Positions 48,794-58,319 of a stretch of 64,000 nt of DNA are shown piece by piece; position 1 is the stretch's first letter; every line of letters starts with the position of its first letter. Source of the DNA: VXNE01 sp965116625. GTDB lineage: Bacteria > Pseudomonadota > Gammaproteobacteria > Pseudomonadales > Azotimanducaceae. The position numbers were made by a program, and so were the translations under genes. The stretch spans positions 1 to 64,000 of the forward strand of contig OZ220717.1 in assembly GCA_965116625.1 (NCBI GenBank), read 5' to 3'. The notes under the pieces were generated by a model. It ran no database searches, had not been told where the DNA came from, and saw nothing but the letters and a program-made list of their open reading frames with translations.

Positions 48794-49453
48794 TTATTCG
48801 GTCTTGTCCGCATCAGCGTCGCCGGACTTCCTGACCTTGCGCCAGCCGCGCTTCTTCTTCCCGTCACCGCCGGCGCGCGCCTTGCGCAGGGAACGCATCT
48901 CCTCGCCGCTGACCTTGCCGTCTCCGTCGGCATCGGCTTTCTCGAGCATGGCGATCCTCGGCGACAGCTCCGTCGCGGTAAGCACCCCGTCGCCGTCGGC
49001 ATCGACCCGGTCGAAGGCGCGGCGCTGGGCAACGGCGCGCGCGGCTTCAGGCAGTTGTTCGAACTCTTCCTTAGACAGCTTGCCGTCATCATCGCCATCG
49101 GCCGCGTCGAACACGGGGCCAGACAGCATCTCGCGCCGCTCCCGCATGCCTTCGCGCATGCGCTTGCGCATCGCCTTGCCCCTGCGCTCGCGCGCCTCGC
49201 GCCAACGCCTCCCGTCTCCGCGCGCTTCACCACGGTCCATCCGTACGGCCGCGAATTCGTCGGGCGTAACCTTGCCATCACCGTCCGAATCCACTTTCGC
49301 GAACCGCTTGGCGGCGCCATCCTTCATCTCTGCGATGTCGATGGAGCGATCCATCCTCTTGCCCCTGTCCGAGTCGTCCGCCAGTGCGGTAAACGCTGCC
49401 AGCGTCACGCACATGCCGACGACCAGCCCAACTGAAACTACCTGTCCTTGCAC
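48794..49453 (-). CDS. Exported EF-hand protein
   Basis: The 219-aa protein has a signal peptide (VVSVGLVVGMCVTLAAFTALA) and four DxDxDG calcium loops: DSDGDGKVTPDEF, DGDDDGKLSKEEF, DADGDGVLTATEL and DADGDGKVSGEEM. A highly basic Arg-rich stretch lies between loops 1 and 2, and a Lys/Arg-rich tail at the end. It is probably a periplasmic Ca-binding protein. As first gene of the sigma / anti-sigma / metal-sensor operon it may supply a divalent-cation signal. Confidence 0.88.
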   Translation of the reverse strand: MQGQVVSVGLVVGMCVTLAAFTALADDSDRGKRMDRSIDIAEMKDGAAKRFAKVDSDGDGKVTPDEFAAVRMDRGEARGDGRRWREARERRGKAMRKRMREGMRERREMLSGPVFDAADGDDDGKLSKEEFEQLPEAARAVAQRRAFDRVDADGDGVLTATELSPRIAMLEKADADGDGKVSGEEMRSLRKARAGGDGKKKRGWRKVRKSGDADADKTE

Positions 49454-49537
49454 TTCTCTATCCTCTTTTGGTGCTGAGTACGCCCTTACTTACGGGCTGA
49501 CCGGCGTTTTCCGTCGGGGACACGCCAGCCTGCAGCG

Positions 49538-50836
49538 TCATGCCGCCTGCGTCACCTCGTCGATGGCTTCCGAGAGCACGGTGACCATCTGGTCCACGTG
49601 GTTGCCGTCGATGATGAAGGGCGGGCCCAAGACGATCACGTCCCGCACCTCTCCGGTACCGCCGCCGTAGAAGAACACGTCGCGTTCGAGCGCCGCATTG
49701 ACGACGCGGGCCGTGACACCCGCTTCAATCGGGAAACGCTCCAGGGTCGCACGGTCCTTCACGATCTCGACACCGATCAGGAGGCCCCGCCCGCGCACCT
49801 CGGCGACATGCGGATGATTCGACAGCGCGGCCGACAGGCCGCCCCGCAGTTCGTCGCCCATCCTGGCGGCGCGCGCGACCAGGTCTTCACGGGTCATGAT
49901 CTCCAGGACCTTGTCCGCCGCCGCGCACGCGCCGGAGTGCGCGGCAAAAGTGTGAAACATGACGGTCATGCCCGCATCGGACAGCGGCGCCACGACGGCG
50001 TCGGTGGCGAAGATGCCGGTCAGCGGCGCGTAGCCGCCGGTCAGCCCCTTGCCGGAAACGAAGATGTCCGGGGCTGCGGGCCAGTGCTGGTGGCCGAACG
50101 CGAGCCCTGTGCGGCCGAAGCCGGTCATTACCTCGTCCCCGATGAGCAGGATGTCGTTCTCGTCGCAGATACGGCGCACCTCCGGCCAATAGGTATCCGG
50201 CGGCACGATCGCGCCGCCGCTGGCGCCGATGATGGGTTCGGCGACGAACGCGGCGATGTGCTCCGGGCCTTCGCGCTCGACGGTGCGCTCGAATGCGTCG
50301 ACATAGTAGCTCCCCGGATCGTCGCCGGGACATCGCAGGGGATCGGGCGTCGGTGACGAGGGATACTCCGTCAGGGCGTGCGCGAGACCGAACCGGCGCG
50401 CTTCGTGGCCACCCACCGCCGTCGTCGCCAGCGTCGTACCGTGATACGACACGGAGTGGCTCACGATCCGGGTCTTTTCCGGCCGTCCGCGGGCGTAGTG
50501 GTACTGCAGGGCAGCTTTCATGGCGGTCTCAATGCCTTCGGAACCGCCGCAAGTGAGATGCGCGCGCGTGAATTCCGCCGGCAGCCAGTCCTCCTTGAGG
50601 CGGTCCATCAGCCGTTCGCGCGTCGGCGTGAGCCACGGCGGAATGACATAGCCTTCCCGCCGCGTTGCCTCGGCAACCGCCTCGACGACTTCCGCCCGTC
50701 CGTGCCCGATGTTGGTCACGATGGCCCCGCCCGCTGCATCGAGAACGCGGCGGCCGTCCATGTACAGGTAGGCACCCTCCGCGCGCTCCACCCGGCGCAG
50801 GAGAGGCCAGGGAATGATGGGATAGGGGCTGTTCAC
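49538..50836 (-). CDS. Class III PLP-dependent aminotransferase
   Basis: The 432-aa enzyme has the class III layout: GYVIPPWLTPTRERLMDRL, the substrate/PLP glycine segment CGGSEGIETAMKAA, SVSYHGTT, the Asp in IGDEVMTGFGRTG and the PLP lysine in VSGKGLTGGYAPL. It is likely an omega-amino acid:pyruvate or similar aminotransferase. The GTG start at 50836 opens with NSPYPIIPWPLL. Substrate not deducible; no catabolic partner is adjacent. Confidence 0.9.
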   Translation of the reverse strand: MNSPYPIIPWPLLRRVERAEGAYLYMDGRRVLDAAGGAIVTNIGHGRAEVVEAVAEATRREGYVIPPWLTPTRERLMDRLKEDWLPAEFTRAHLTCGGSEGIETAMKAALQYHYARGRPEKTRIVSHSVSYHGTTLATTAVGGHEARRFGLAHALTEYPSSPTPDPLRCPGDDPGSYYVDAFERTVEREGPEHIAAFVAEPIIGASGGAIVPPDTYWPEVRRICDENDILLIGDEVMTGFGRTGLAFGHQHWPAAPDIFVSGKGLTGGYAPLTGIFATDAVVAPLSDAGMTVMFHTFAAHSGACAAADKVLEIMTREDLVARAARMGDELRGGLSAALSNHPHVAEVRGRGLLIGVEIVKDRATLERFPIEAGVTARVVNAALERDVFFYGGGTGEVRDVIVLGPPFIIDGNHVDQMVTVLSEAIDEVTQAA

Positions 50837-51024
50837 GCTATCTATGGCGATGCCTCGAGCAAAGTTGCAACTTGACGGGGACCGTTCGCCATAATAGCGC
50901 GGCGCAGGTCTTGATATGGAACGACGGAACGGATGAACGTGGCGAAGGACGCGGCACCGCGGCGTGTGTGCCGGGGGCGCTCGCAGCGCCTTGCAGGCAC
51001 GCCTGGTCGAAAGAGGCGGATTCG

Positions 51025-51987
51025 TTGAAATTCGGGGTTCTGCAGTTCTTTAGCTGGCCGGGCCGGCGCGTTCCGCTGCCGACCGTGTACGAACGCGCGC
51101 TCGACCGCATCCGCATCATGGACACGTCCGGCTACGACGCCGTGTGGCTCGCGGAACACCACTTTTCGACCTACAGCGTATGTCCGTCGGTACACCTCAT
51201 GGGCATGCACGCGGCGAACCTGACGCGGCGCTTGAGGATCGGCACCGCGGTGTCGCTGGCGGCGTTCTACGACCCGACGCGCCTCGCCGAGGAGGTGGCC
51301 ATGCTCGACGTGCTCTCCGGCGGGCGCGTGAACTGGGGCGCGGGCAGGGGCTTCGACAGGAAAGAGTTCGAAGTGTTCGGCGTGACGCAGGAGGACTCGT
51401 ATCCCCGCTTTCGCGAGAACGTGGAGATCGTGCTGCAGGCGTGGCGCGAAGACCGCTTCAGCTACCAGGGGCAGTTTCACCAGTACCACGATGTCGAAGT
51501 GCTGCCGAAACCGCTGCAGAAGCCGCATCCGCCCGTGTGGATGGCTTCGGGTTCCCCGAAGGCGATAGCGTGGTCCGCGAGCCAGGGTCACGCGATCCTG
51601 ATGGACCCGCACGCATCGCACGAGGAACTCGCGGAGAAATACCGCGGATACCGGCGCGGACTCGCCGAGCACGGCCACCGCAACGACCAGGACACCCCCA
51701 TGGCACGCCTTGTGGCGATCGGAAAGACCGACGCCGAAGGCCGGGAGATCGCCCGGGCGGGTGCGGCCTGGACCGTGGGTTCGTATGCGAAGGGGCGCCG
51801 CACACAGTACGCCGACCCGGTGGGGCGATACGTCGACCAGGTCATCGTTCACGGCTCGCCAGCGCGGGTCATCGACGAACTGAAGCGGCTGGAGGAGGAG
51901 CTACCGCTCAACTACCTGCTCGCGGCACCGCTCAGCCATGGGTCGTTCCTGCGGCTGACCGACGAAGTCATCCCGGCGCTTGCCTGA
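51025..51987 (+). CDS. LLM-class flavin-dependent oxidoreductase
   Basis: A 320-aa luciferase-like monooxygenase. It has the TIM-barrel signature EHHFSTYSVCPSVHLMG, TRRLRIGTAVSLAAFYDP and GGRVNWGAGRGF, with KPLQKPHPPVWMASGSP later. These enzymes use FMN or F420 for oxygenation or hydride transfer. The start is set to the TTG at 51025 (LKFGVLQFF), with GAGG eight bases upstream. It is divergent from the aminotransferase. Confidence 0.88.
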   Translation: MKFGVLQFFSWPGRRVPLPTVYERALDRIRIMDTSGYDAVWLAEHHFSTYSVCPSVHLMGMHAANLTRRLRIGTAVSLAAFYDPTRLAEEVAMLDVLSGGRVNWGAGRGFDRKEFEVFGVTQEDSYPRFRENVEIVLQAWREDRFSYQGQFHQYHDVEVLPKPLQKPHPPVWMASGSPKAIAWSASQGHAILMDPHASHEELAEKYRGYRRGLAEHGHRNDQDTPMARLVAIGKTDAEGREIARAGAAWTVGSYAKGRRTQYADPVGRYVDQVIVHGSPARVIDELKRLEEELPLNYLLAAPLSHGSFLRLTDEVIPALA

Positions 51988-52035
51988 GTTCGCCGTCCCA
52001 ACGAAGTGAGTCGAACCAATACCTGAGAGAACCTG

Positions 52036-52905
52036 ATGCAGACAACCTTGACCCAACGCCGTCATGCCCTGCGTCGTAGACGCAGTGTGACTCGTCGCTG
52101 CTACGCCGCCCTGCTGGCGCTGGCCATCGCAGCCCTTGCAGGTTGCGTCACGAGTCCCGGCGGGCGCAGCCAACTGATGGTGATCTCGCCGGAAGTCGCC
52201 ATCGTGGAATCGCGCAAGGCATACGTCAGCACCGTGCAGGAGTTGGCAAGGGAAAACCGCCTGCTGAACGACCCATTGCTCGCGGAGCGCGTCGAGAGAA
52301 TCACCGGTCGTGTCGTGGGCGAGGCGGTCGCGCGCTACTCGCATACCGCTAGCTGGGAGTGGAGTGTGGCCCTCATTGACGATCCGAAAAACGTCAATGC
52401 ATGGTGCATGGCCGGCGGCAGGATGGCCGTCTACAGCGGCCTGATCCAGCGACTCCAACCGACCGACGACGAACTCGCCCAGGTCATGAGCCACGAGATA
52501 GCTCACGCCATCGCGAACCACACCGCCGAACGCATGTCCATCGCAATCGTTACCGCCGCAGGCATGAGGGCGGCGGACGTTCTGCTGGGCATGGGCGATA
52601 GCGGCCTGTCGCGTGCCGCCCTCGCGGCGAACCTCGCGGTCGACCTCCCAAACAGCCGCGCCGCCGAGTCCGAAGCGGATCGTCTCGGCATAGAACTGGC
52701 GGCGCTGGCCGGCTTCGAGCCCGGAGCGGCCGTCAGCCTGTGGGACAAGATGGCAAAGTTGGGAGGCGGGACGCCCGTGCCCTTCCTCAGCACCCATCCG
52801 GCGCCCGCCAATCGCCGTGAGACACTCTCCGGCATGGTCCCCGAAATGCGCGAGTTGATGGGGCGCGGAAGCAGCCAACCGCATCCTGTGAAGATGCTGT
52901 ACTAA
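52036..52905 (+). CDS. M48-family metalloprotease, lipoprotein form
   Basis: The 289-aa lipoprotein (Arg-rich leader, lipobox ALAGC, Cys37) has an M48 core with SHEIAHAIANHTAE (His153, His157) and the third-ligand helix SEADRLGIELAALAG, then STHPAPANRRETL. It resembles LoiP-type (YggG-like) outer-membrane metalloproteases. It is the second M48 enzyme in the window; the larger one at 18687-20075 has a different C-terminal domain. Confidence 0.9.
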   Translation: MQTTLTQRRHALRRRRSVTRRCYAALLALAIAALAGCVTSPGGRSQLMVISPEVAIVESRKAYVSTVQELARENRLLNDPLLAERVERITGRVVGEAVARYSHTASWEWSVALIDDPKNVNAWCMAGGRMAVYSGLIQRLQPTDDELAQVMSHEIAHAIANHTAERMSIAIVTAAGMRAADVLLGMGDSGLSRAALAANLAVDLPNSRAAESEADRLGIELAALAGFEPGAAVSLWDKMAKLGGGTPVPFLSTHPAPANRRETLSGMVPEMRELMGRGSSQPHPVKMLY

Positions 52906-52921
52906 CTCAGCCGGCGCACCG

Positions 52922-53533
52922 TCAGATGGGCGGCGGACCCGCGCGTCCCTGGAGAATCCAGCGGATCATCGGCAAGTGGGCGCGGCCGATGAACATGTCC
53001 CCGTCCACGAGGTAGGCAGGTGTGTCGAACACCCCCGCGAGCGCCAGGCGTTCCTGCAGCTTCCTGAAGTGCTCCACGTCCAGGTCGAACTCGCCTACCC
53101 CCGCCGCAGACAGCAATCCCGAAATCGCATCAGCATCCTCGATGTCGAGGCCCTCCTCCCAGTACTGCCTGAAAATCCGGTCGAGGTAGCTCCGCAGCGC
53201 TTGTTCCGAATGCGCCCTGGCGGCCAGCATGCCCATGCCCGCAAGACTCGAGTCGGGCGCGCGATAGATGTCCCTGAGCGAGAGGCCCCTCGCGCTGGCG
53301 TATCGCGCGATGGAACGCTCCAGGTAGGCAGCACGAAAACGCCGGTGGCGCGACCCGCGGTCCGCACCGGACCCATGACGCCGCAAGGGCCGGGAAACGA
53401 AAGGCAACCAGTCGATGTCGACACCCAGGTCGTCGGCCAGCGCACAAGTCGGGTCCTTCGCAAGGTAGGAATGCGGGTCCTTGATATCCAGGACGACCGC
53501 CAGCGGACTTGCCGAAGCGTACGGTTCCGCCAT
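52922..53533 (-). CDS. HCCA isomerase/DsbA-family protein, copy 1
   Basis: The 203-aa thioredoxin-fold protein has DIKDPHSYLAKDP in place of a CxxC site and ends GDMFIGRAHLPMIRWIL, typical of 2-hydroxychromene-2-carboxylate isomerase-type (DsbA-like) enzymes that use glutathione. Start ATG at 53533, one base after the paralogue's stop. It is one of two tandem related genes; the substrate is unknown. Confidence 0.82.
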   Translation of the reverse strand: MAEPYASASPLAVVLDIKDPHSYLAKDPTCALADDLGVDIDWLPFVSRPLRRHGSGADRGSRHRRFRAAYLERSIARYASARGLSLRDIYRAPDSSLAGMGMLAARAHSEQALRSYLDRIFRQYWEEGLDIEDADAISGLLSAAGVGEFDLDVEHFRKLQERLALAGVFDTPAYLVDGDMFIGRAHLPMIRWILQGRAGPPPI

Positions 53534-53534
53534 C

Positions 53535-54239
53535 TCAGAAGCGGCGATACGCGATGTCCGGCACGGGTCCGGAACGCCCGCCCAGGAGCCATCGCACGAT
53601 CGGCAGATTCTCTCGGCCGAACCACAGTTCGCCGTCGACCACGTAGCTCGGCACACCGAAGATGCCCGCATCGAAAATGGCGGCCTGCATGGCGTCGTGC
53701 GTCTCGCGTCCCGGTCCGTTGAGGAACTCGGGAAATCCGGACCGTTCACCGCCCGCTTCGGCGACCGCATCCGCGACGACCATCGCGTCCTCCGCATCGA
53801 AGTCCCGCTTCCAGAAGCGCTCGTAGACGATGTCGAGGTAACGCGCCAGCGCCGCGTCGCCCTCCTGTTTCATCCAGATCATGCCGATGTGAACCAGCGA
53901 GGTGTCCCAGATCTTCACCGTGCCGCGCAGGGTGAGGCCCCGCAGGGATGCATAGCGCCGGGCGTCCCGGTAGGCGTAACGGACGTTGTTCCATTGCGAT
54001 GTCGTCCGGTTCGCCTCGGCGACCTTGCCCTTGTCGTCGAGGCGCGCCGAACCCAGGTAGCTCGGGATATCCAGGGTAAGCGGGCGCCAGTCGATGTCCA
54101 CGCCCAGACTCTCGGCCAGGCGACGGGTCGGGTCCTTGGCGACGAATGCATATGGGCTCTTGATGTCGATATAGACGATCAGGGGTGCTGTCGAAGCGAA
54201 CGGATCGAATGCGGTCGAGTCAGGGATTGGTTGGGACAC
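53535..54239 (-). CDS. HCCA isomerase/DsbA-family protein, copy 2
   Basis: The 234-aa paralogue of the preceding gene has DIKSPYAFVAKDP at the active-site position (Ser instead of Cys, as in glutathione-dependent kappa-class isomerases), a helical insert, then FGVPSYVVDGELWFGRENLP with the cis-Pro loop. The Ser-x-x form fits isomerase rather than disulfide chemistry. Both genes lie head to tail and are probably co-transcribed. Confidence 0.86.
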   Translation of the reverse strand: MSQPIPDSTAFDPFASTAPLIVYIDIKSPYAFVAKDPTRRLAESLGVDIDWRPLTLDIPSYLGSARLDDKGKVAEANRTTSQWNNVRYAYRDARRYASLRGLTLRGTVKIWDTSLVHIGMIWMKQEGDAALARYLDIVYERFWKRDFDAEDAMVVADAVAEAGGERSGFPEFLNGPGRETHDAMQAAIFDAGIFGVPSYVVDGELWFGRENLPIVRWLLGGRSGPVPDIAYRRF

Positions 54240-54468
54240 GGCTCAATTGCGGGACGCACCCGATCCCGAACGGGCATGCCAAATGCAACGGTGCCCGTAC
54301 CGGTCCGGTGGCCGGCGATGTGTGCGAGACCAGGCAACTGGTCGCGCGGTGGTGGTCAGTTTGAAGGCGGTCCGGCGACTTGCCGGCTGATCGAGCTTTT
54401 CTCACCCGATCGACGGGGCTATGCGCGAAGTCGGAAGCCCTGTTTTACGCCTTTGGTTCCCGGGGCCT

Positions 54469-54648
54469 TCAGGCCCGCCGAGGTTTGAGAACTAGTTGCT
54501 TGCGGCCCCCGCTGGCGGGTCCCTGGCCGCTTACGCCCATGGGTACTTGTTGAATCTTGTTGCCGGACTTGAGATACGCGTTAACGTCTGCCGCGAGTTG
54601 CTCCCGAGTCCGGGCGATTGCAGCATCGGTGCGTGATTGACTGGCCAT
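54469..54648 (-). CDS. Small 59-aa basic protein with YLxxGNKIxxVPxGVSG motif
   Basis: This 180-base gene encodes a predicted 59-aa protein: MASQSRTDAAIARTREQLAA, then DVNAYLKSGNKIQQVPMGVS and a basic tail ending KPRRA. The helix-then-YLxxGxKIxxVP pattern resembles small RNA-polymerase-associated regulators such as the C-terminal half of SutA, but I cannot assign a family. A strong GGGAGAGG precedes the ATG, and an extended -10 promoter lies upstream, supporting expression. It would be missed by a 60-aa cutoff. Confidence 0.65.
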   Translation of the reverse strand: MASQSRTDAAIARTREQLAADVNAYLKSGNKIQQVPMGVSGQGPASGGRKQLVLKPRRA

Positions 54649-54693
54649 GTAGCCTCTCCCTAGTTTTCTTTATTGCTTCCCCAGTGGGCATAA

Positions 54694-54721
54694 AGATTAG
54701 CATAATCGGCGGTTTTTTCAG
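54694..54721 (-). promoter_or_regulatory. Candidate sigma-70 promoter for the 59-aa protein gene
   Basis: On the minus strand, CTGAAA (54721-54716) and TAATCT (54699-54694) are 16 bp apart, with a TGC extended -10 element. They lie in an AT-rich stretch and imply a 5-prime leader of about 40 bases. Consensus match is moderate. Confidence 0.4.
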
Positions 54722-54888
54722 TTCTGGGACAGCCGCCTACGGTCGCGGCAGGGGGCGAAAAACGAACCCGGGGGTGCGTGATCGTCCCGTTTCCGCGTCT
54801 ATCCGTACAGTAAAATCCGACGAAGCGGCACGCGAACACGGACAAACGCTTACCTGGCGGATGTCAGATCAATCTTTGAGGGGAATCC

Positions 54889-57800
54889 ATGCATTTCGAT
54901 GCCTTGCTCATTGCCAATCGCGGCGAGATCGCCATTCGAATCGCCCGGGCGGCAGGCGAACTCGGGTTGCGGACAGTTGCGGTCCATTCGGCCGACGATG
55001 CCGCGAGCCTGCACACGAAAGCTGCCGACGAAGCGGTGGCATTGCCGGGAAACGGGGCGCGCGCCTACCTGGACCAGGACGCCATCGTTGCGGCCGCGAA
55101 GCAGGCCGGTTGCGGCGCCATCCATCCCGGATACGGGTTCCTGTCCGAGCGCGCCGACTTCGCGCGGCTCTGCACCGATGCGGGCATCGTCTTCGTCGGG
55201 CCGAGACCGGAACATCTCGAACTGTTCGGCGACAAGGTGCGGGCGCGGACGGCAGCGGCAGCAGCGGACGTGCCGGTGCTCAGGGGCTGCGACACCCCGG
55301 TATCCCTGGACGGGGCGAGGGAGTTCTTCGACTCCTGCAATGGCGGCGCGATGATCATCAAGGCCGTCGCGGGCGGCGGCGGGCGCGGTACCCGGGTGGT
55401 GCGCTCTGATGAGGAGATAGAGGCTGCCTACGCCCGTTGCCAGTCCGAGGCCCAGGCGGCGTTCGGCGTTCCCGACGTCTACGTCGAGGAGTTCCTGCCG
55501 CGCGCCCGCCACGTGGAAGTGCAGATCGTCGGCGATCTGCACGGTGGGGTCATGCATCTCGGAGAGCGGGAATGCAGCGTGCAGCGCCGCCACCAGAAAA
55601 TCGTCGAAGTGGCGCCGGCGCCAGGACTCGCGGAGGACGTGAGAGACGCCGTCATCGAGTCGGCCGTCCGGTTCGCCAGCATCGAAGGCTACGCCAACCT
55701 CGGCACCTTCGAGTTCCTCGTCGATGCCTCGAACGGAAGCGGTCCGGCGGCGTTCGCGTTCATCGAGACCAATGCGCGGCTGCAGGTCGAGCACACGGTG
55801 ACCGAGGAGGTCACCGGCGTCGACATCGTACAGTCGCAAATTCGACTCGCCGCCGGTGCGTCGCTCCGGGAACTCGGTCTCGAGGCAACCGGCATCGCGA
55901 GGCCCCGCGGCTACGCCATACAGGCCCGCGTGAACATGGAGACCATCGGCGAAGACGGCAGCGTCATGCCCGCCGGCGGCACCCTGACCGTCTACGAGGC
56001 CCCGAACGGCCCGGGGGTGCGCACGGACGGTTTCGGCTACGCGGGGTACCAGACCAGCACCGCCTTCGACTCGCTGCTCGCGAAGGTGATCGGTCATTCA
56101 CCGTCCCCCGATTTCCGTGCCGCCGTGGATCGCACGGCGCGCGCGCTGTCCGAATTCCGGATCGACGGCGTGGGAAACAACATCGGTTTCCTGCGCAACG
56201 TTCTCGACCACCCCGATTTCGTGGGTGGCAGCGTTTATACCCGGTGGGTGGACGAACACCTGCCGCAGCTTGCGGCGGCGCGCTCTGACATCCCGCAGCG
56301 GTTCGCCGAGATCCCCGCCGCGGGCGGCGACGAAGGAGGCGGAAGCGGTTTCGCAGGCGCGCGCGTGGACACCCGGGACCCGCTGGCGCTCTTCGACCAC
56401 GATGCCAGGGTGAAGTCCGAACAGACGGCAACGGCCGATGCTACCTCCGCCACCGGACCCGAAGGCGCCGCGGGCCTGAGTTCACCCATCCAGGGGACCA
56501 TCGTTTCGATCGACGTGGCCGTTGGCGATGAAGTCCTTGCCGGCCAGCAGGTGGCCGTGGTCGAAGCCATGAAGATGGAGCACGTCATCACGGCGGACCG
56601 CGACGGCATCGTGCGCGAAGTCACGATGACGAAAGGCGATGTCGTGCGCGAACGCTATCCCATCGTCTTCATCGAGGAAGCCGAGGTGAGCGGCGGCGAC
56701 GCCGCGGCCATCGAGCAACTCGACCCCGACTTCATTCGTCCGGACCTGCAGCAGACCTACGAGCGTCACGCCTACATCCTCGACGAGAACCGGCCGGAGG
56801 CGGTGGCCAAGCGATACGGGCGCGGCTACCGGATGCCGCGGGAGAACATCGATCAACTCGTGGACGAAGGCTCGTTCAAGGAGTACTGGCCACTGATCGT
56901 GGCCCGCCAGCACCAGCGCCACGACATGGAGACCCTGCGCCGGAACACGCCGGCCGACGGGGTCGTTGCCGGTATCGGCACCATCAATGCCAACCTGTTC
57001 GGCGAAGACGACGCGCGCGCCATGGTGGTCCATTACGACTACACGGTGCTCGCCGGCACCCAGGGCGGCCGCAATCACTACAAGCAGGACCGCATGTTCG
57101 AACTCGCCGGCCGGTTCCGAATCCCGCTCGTGCTGTTCGGCGAGGGCGGCGGCGGCCGGCCCGGTGACGACAAGCGGGGGCCGGGCGTGGCGTTCGATAC
57201 GCACACGTTTACCCAGTTCTCGAAGCTGTCGGGACTCGTGCCCCTGGTAAGCGTCATCAACGGGCGCACTTTCGCCGGCAACACGGCGCTGGTGGCGTGC
57301 TGCGACATCATCATCGCCACGGAACGCACTACCGTGGCCATGGGCGGCCCCGCCATGATCGAAGGCGGAGGGCTCGGCATCTATACGCCGGAGGAAGTGG
57401 GACCGATGTCCTTCCAGGTGCCGAACGGCGTGGTGGACATTCTGACGAAGGACGAGGAAGAAGCCGTCGAGGTGGCGAAGAAGTACCTGTCCTACTTCCA
57501 GGGCAGCGTCGACTCCTGGGAGGCACCCGACCAGCGCCTCTTGCGCCACATCGTTCCCGAGAACCGGCTGCGCCTGTACGACATGCGGGAGATCGTTCAC
57601 ACGATCGCCGACGTGGACTCCGTGCTCGAGATCCGCGAGAAATTCGGCATCGGCGTGATCACCGCGTTCATTCGCGTTGAGGGCCAGCCGATGGGCGTTA
57701 TCGCCAACAATCCGCATCACCTGGCGGGCGCCATCGACTCCGACGGCGCGGACAAGGGGGCGCGCTTCATACAGCTTTGCGACGCCTTCGACATTCCCGT

Positions 57801-58290
57801 GCTGAGCCTCATGGACTGCCCGGGCATGATGGTCGGGCCGGATGTCGAGCGCACTGGGCTGGTCCGCCACTGCACCCGGATGTTCAACGCCGGCGCCAAC
57901 ATGACGACGCCGCTGTTCGGCGTGGTGGTGCGCAAGGCCTACGGACTCGGCGTGCAGGCGATGTGCGGCGCCAGTTCGCTGGTGGGGTTCTTCACGGTCG
58001 CCTGGCCCACCGCGGAGTTCGCCGGGATGAACATCGAGGGCGCGGTCAAGCTCGGTTTCCGAAAGGAACTCGCGGCCATCGAGGACCCCGAAGAACGTGT
58101 GCGCGAGTTCGAGCAACGCGTCACTACCGCCTATGAAAACGCCAGGGCCATCAACGCTGGCGTCGGGGGCGGCCTCGACGACGTGATCGACCCGGCAGAA
58201 ACGCGCGCCTGGATCGCGAGCAGCCTGCGCCGGCTGCCGCCGGCGCCACCGCGAACGGAGAAGAAGTATCCTTACATCGATACCTGGTAG
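54889..58290 (+). CDS. Single-chain biotin-dependent acyl-CoA carboxylase (LCC-like)
   Basis: A 1133-aa multidomain carboxylase. Residues about 1-450 are biotin carboxylase (ATP-grasp; LIANRGEIAIRIARAAGELG, FIETNARLQVEHTVTEEVTG). The biotin carrier site is VVEAMKMEHVI with Lys562. From about 620 onward is a carboxyltransferase with GTQGGRNHYKQDRMFELA, GRTFAGNTALVACCD and PAMIEGGGLG. Domain order BC-BCCP-CT in one chain matches the long-chain acyl-CoA carboxylase family described in mycobacteria and other bacteria; it should carboxylate acyl-CoAs using bicarbonate. GAGGGG lies six bases before the ATG. Substrate length is not predictable. Confidence 0.93.
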   Translation: MHFDALLIANRGEIAIRIARAAGELGLRTVAVHSADDAASLHTKAADEAVALPGNGARAYLDQDAIVAAAKQAGCGAIHPGYGFLSERADFARLCTDAGIVFVGPRPEHLELFGDKVRARTAAAAADVPVLRGCDTPVSLDGAREFFDSCNGGAMIIKAVAGGGGRGTRVVRSDEEIEAAYARCQSEAQAAFGVPDVYVEEFLPRARHVEVQIVGDLHGGVMHLGERECSVQRRHQKIVEVAPAPGLAEDVRDAVIESAVRFASIEGYANLGTFEFLVDASNGSGPAAFAFIETNARLQVEHTVTEEVTGVDIVQSQIRLAAGASLRELGLEATGIARPRGYAIQARVNMETIGEDGSVMPAGGTLTVYEAPNGPGVRTDGFGYAGYQTSTAFDSLLAKVIGHSPSPDFRAAVDRTARALSEFRIDGVGNNIGFLRNVLDHPDFVGGSVYTRWVDEHLPQLAAARSDIPQRFAEIPAAGGDEGGGSGFAGARVDTRDPLALFDHDARVKSEQTATADATSATGPEGAAGLSSPIQGTIVSIDVAVGDEVLAGQQVAVVEAMKMEHVITADRDGIVREVTMTKGDVVRERYPIVFIEEAEVSGGDAAAIEQLDPDFIRPDLQQTYERHAYILDENRPEAVAKRYGRGYRMPRENIDQLVDEGSFKEYWPLIVARQHQRHDMETLRRNTPADGVVAGIGTINANLFGEDDARAMVVHYDYTVLAGTQGGRNHYKQDRMFELAGRFRIPLVLFGEGGGGRPGDDKRGPGVAFDTHTFTQFSKLSGLVPLVSVINGRTFAGNTALVACCDIIIATERTTVAMGGPAMIEGGGLGIYTPEEVGPMSFQVPNGVVDILTKDEEEAVEVAKKYLSYFQGSVDSWEAPDQRLLRHIVPENRLRLYDMREIVHTIADVDSVLEIREKFGIGVITAFIRVEGQPMGVIANNPHHLAGAIDSDGADKGARFIQLCDAFDIPVLSLMDCPGMMVGPDVERTGLVRHCTRMFNAGANMTTPLFGVVVRKAYGLGVQAMCGASSLVGFFTVAWPTAEFAGMNIEGAVKLGFRKELAAIEDPEERVREFEQRVTTAYENARAINAGVGGGLDDVIDPAETRAWIASSLRRLPPAPPRTEKKYPYIDTW

Positions 58291-58319
58291 TCACTACGGA
58301 AAGAGGAAGGACCGATACC

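Noticed and set aside
54220..54405. 61-aa minus-strand frame overlapping the start of the HCCA isomerase gene
   Set aside because: No ribosome-binding site, no recognisable motif, and it overlaps a solid gene; the 229-bp gap at 54240-54468 shows nothing else I can support.
54660..54845. Minus-strand frame containing VRFSPPA, a string often produced by translating a tRNA T-arm
   Set aside because: I looked for a tRNA or tmRNA on both strands; no cloverleaf, acceptor pairing or CCA end was found, and the region holds the promoter of the 59-aa gene instead.
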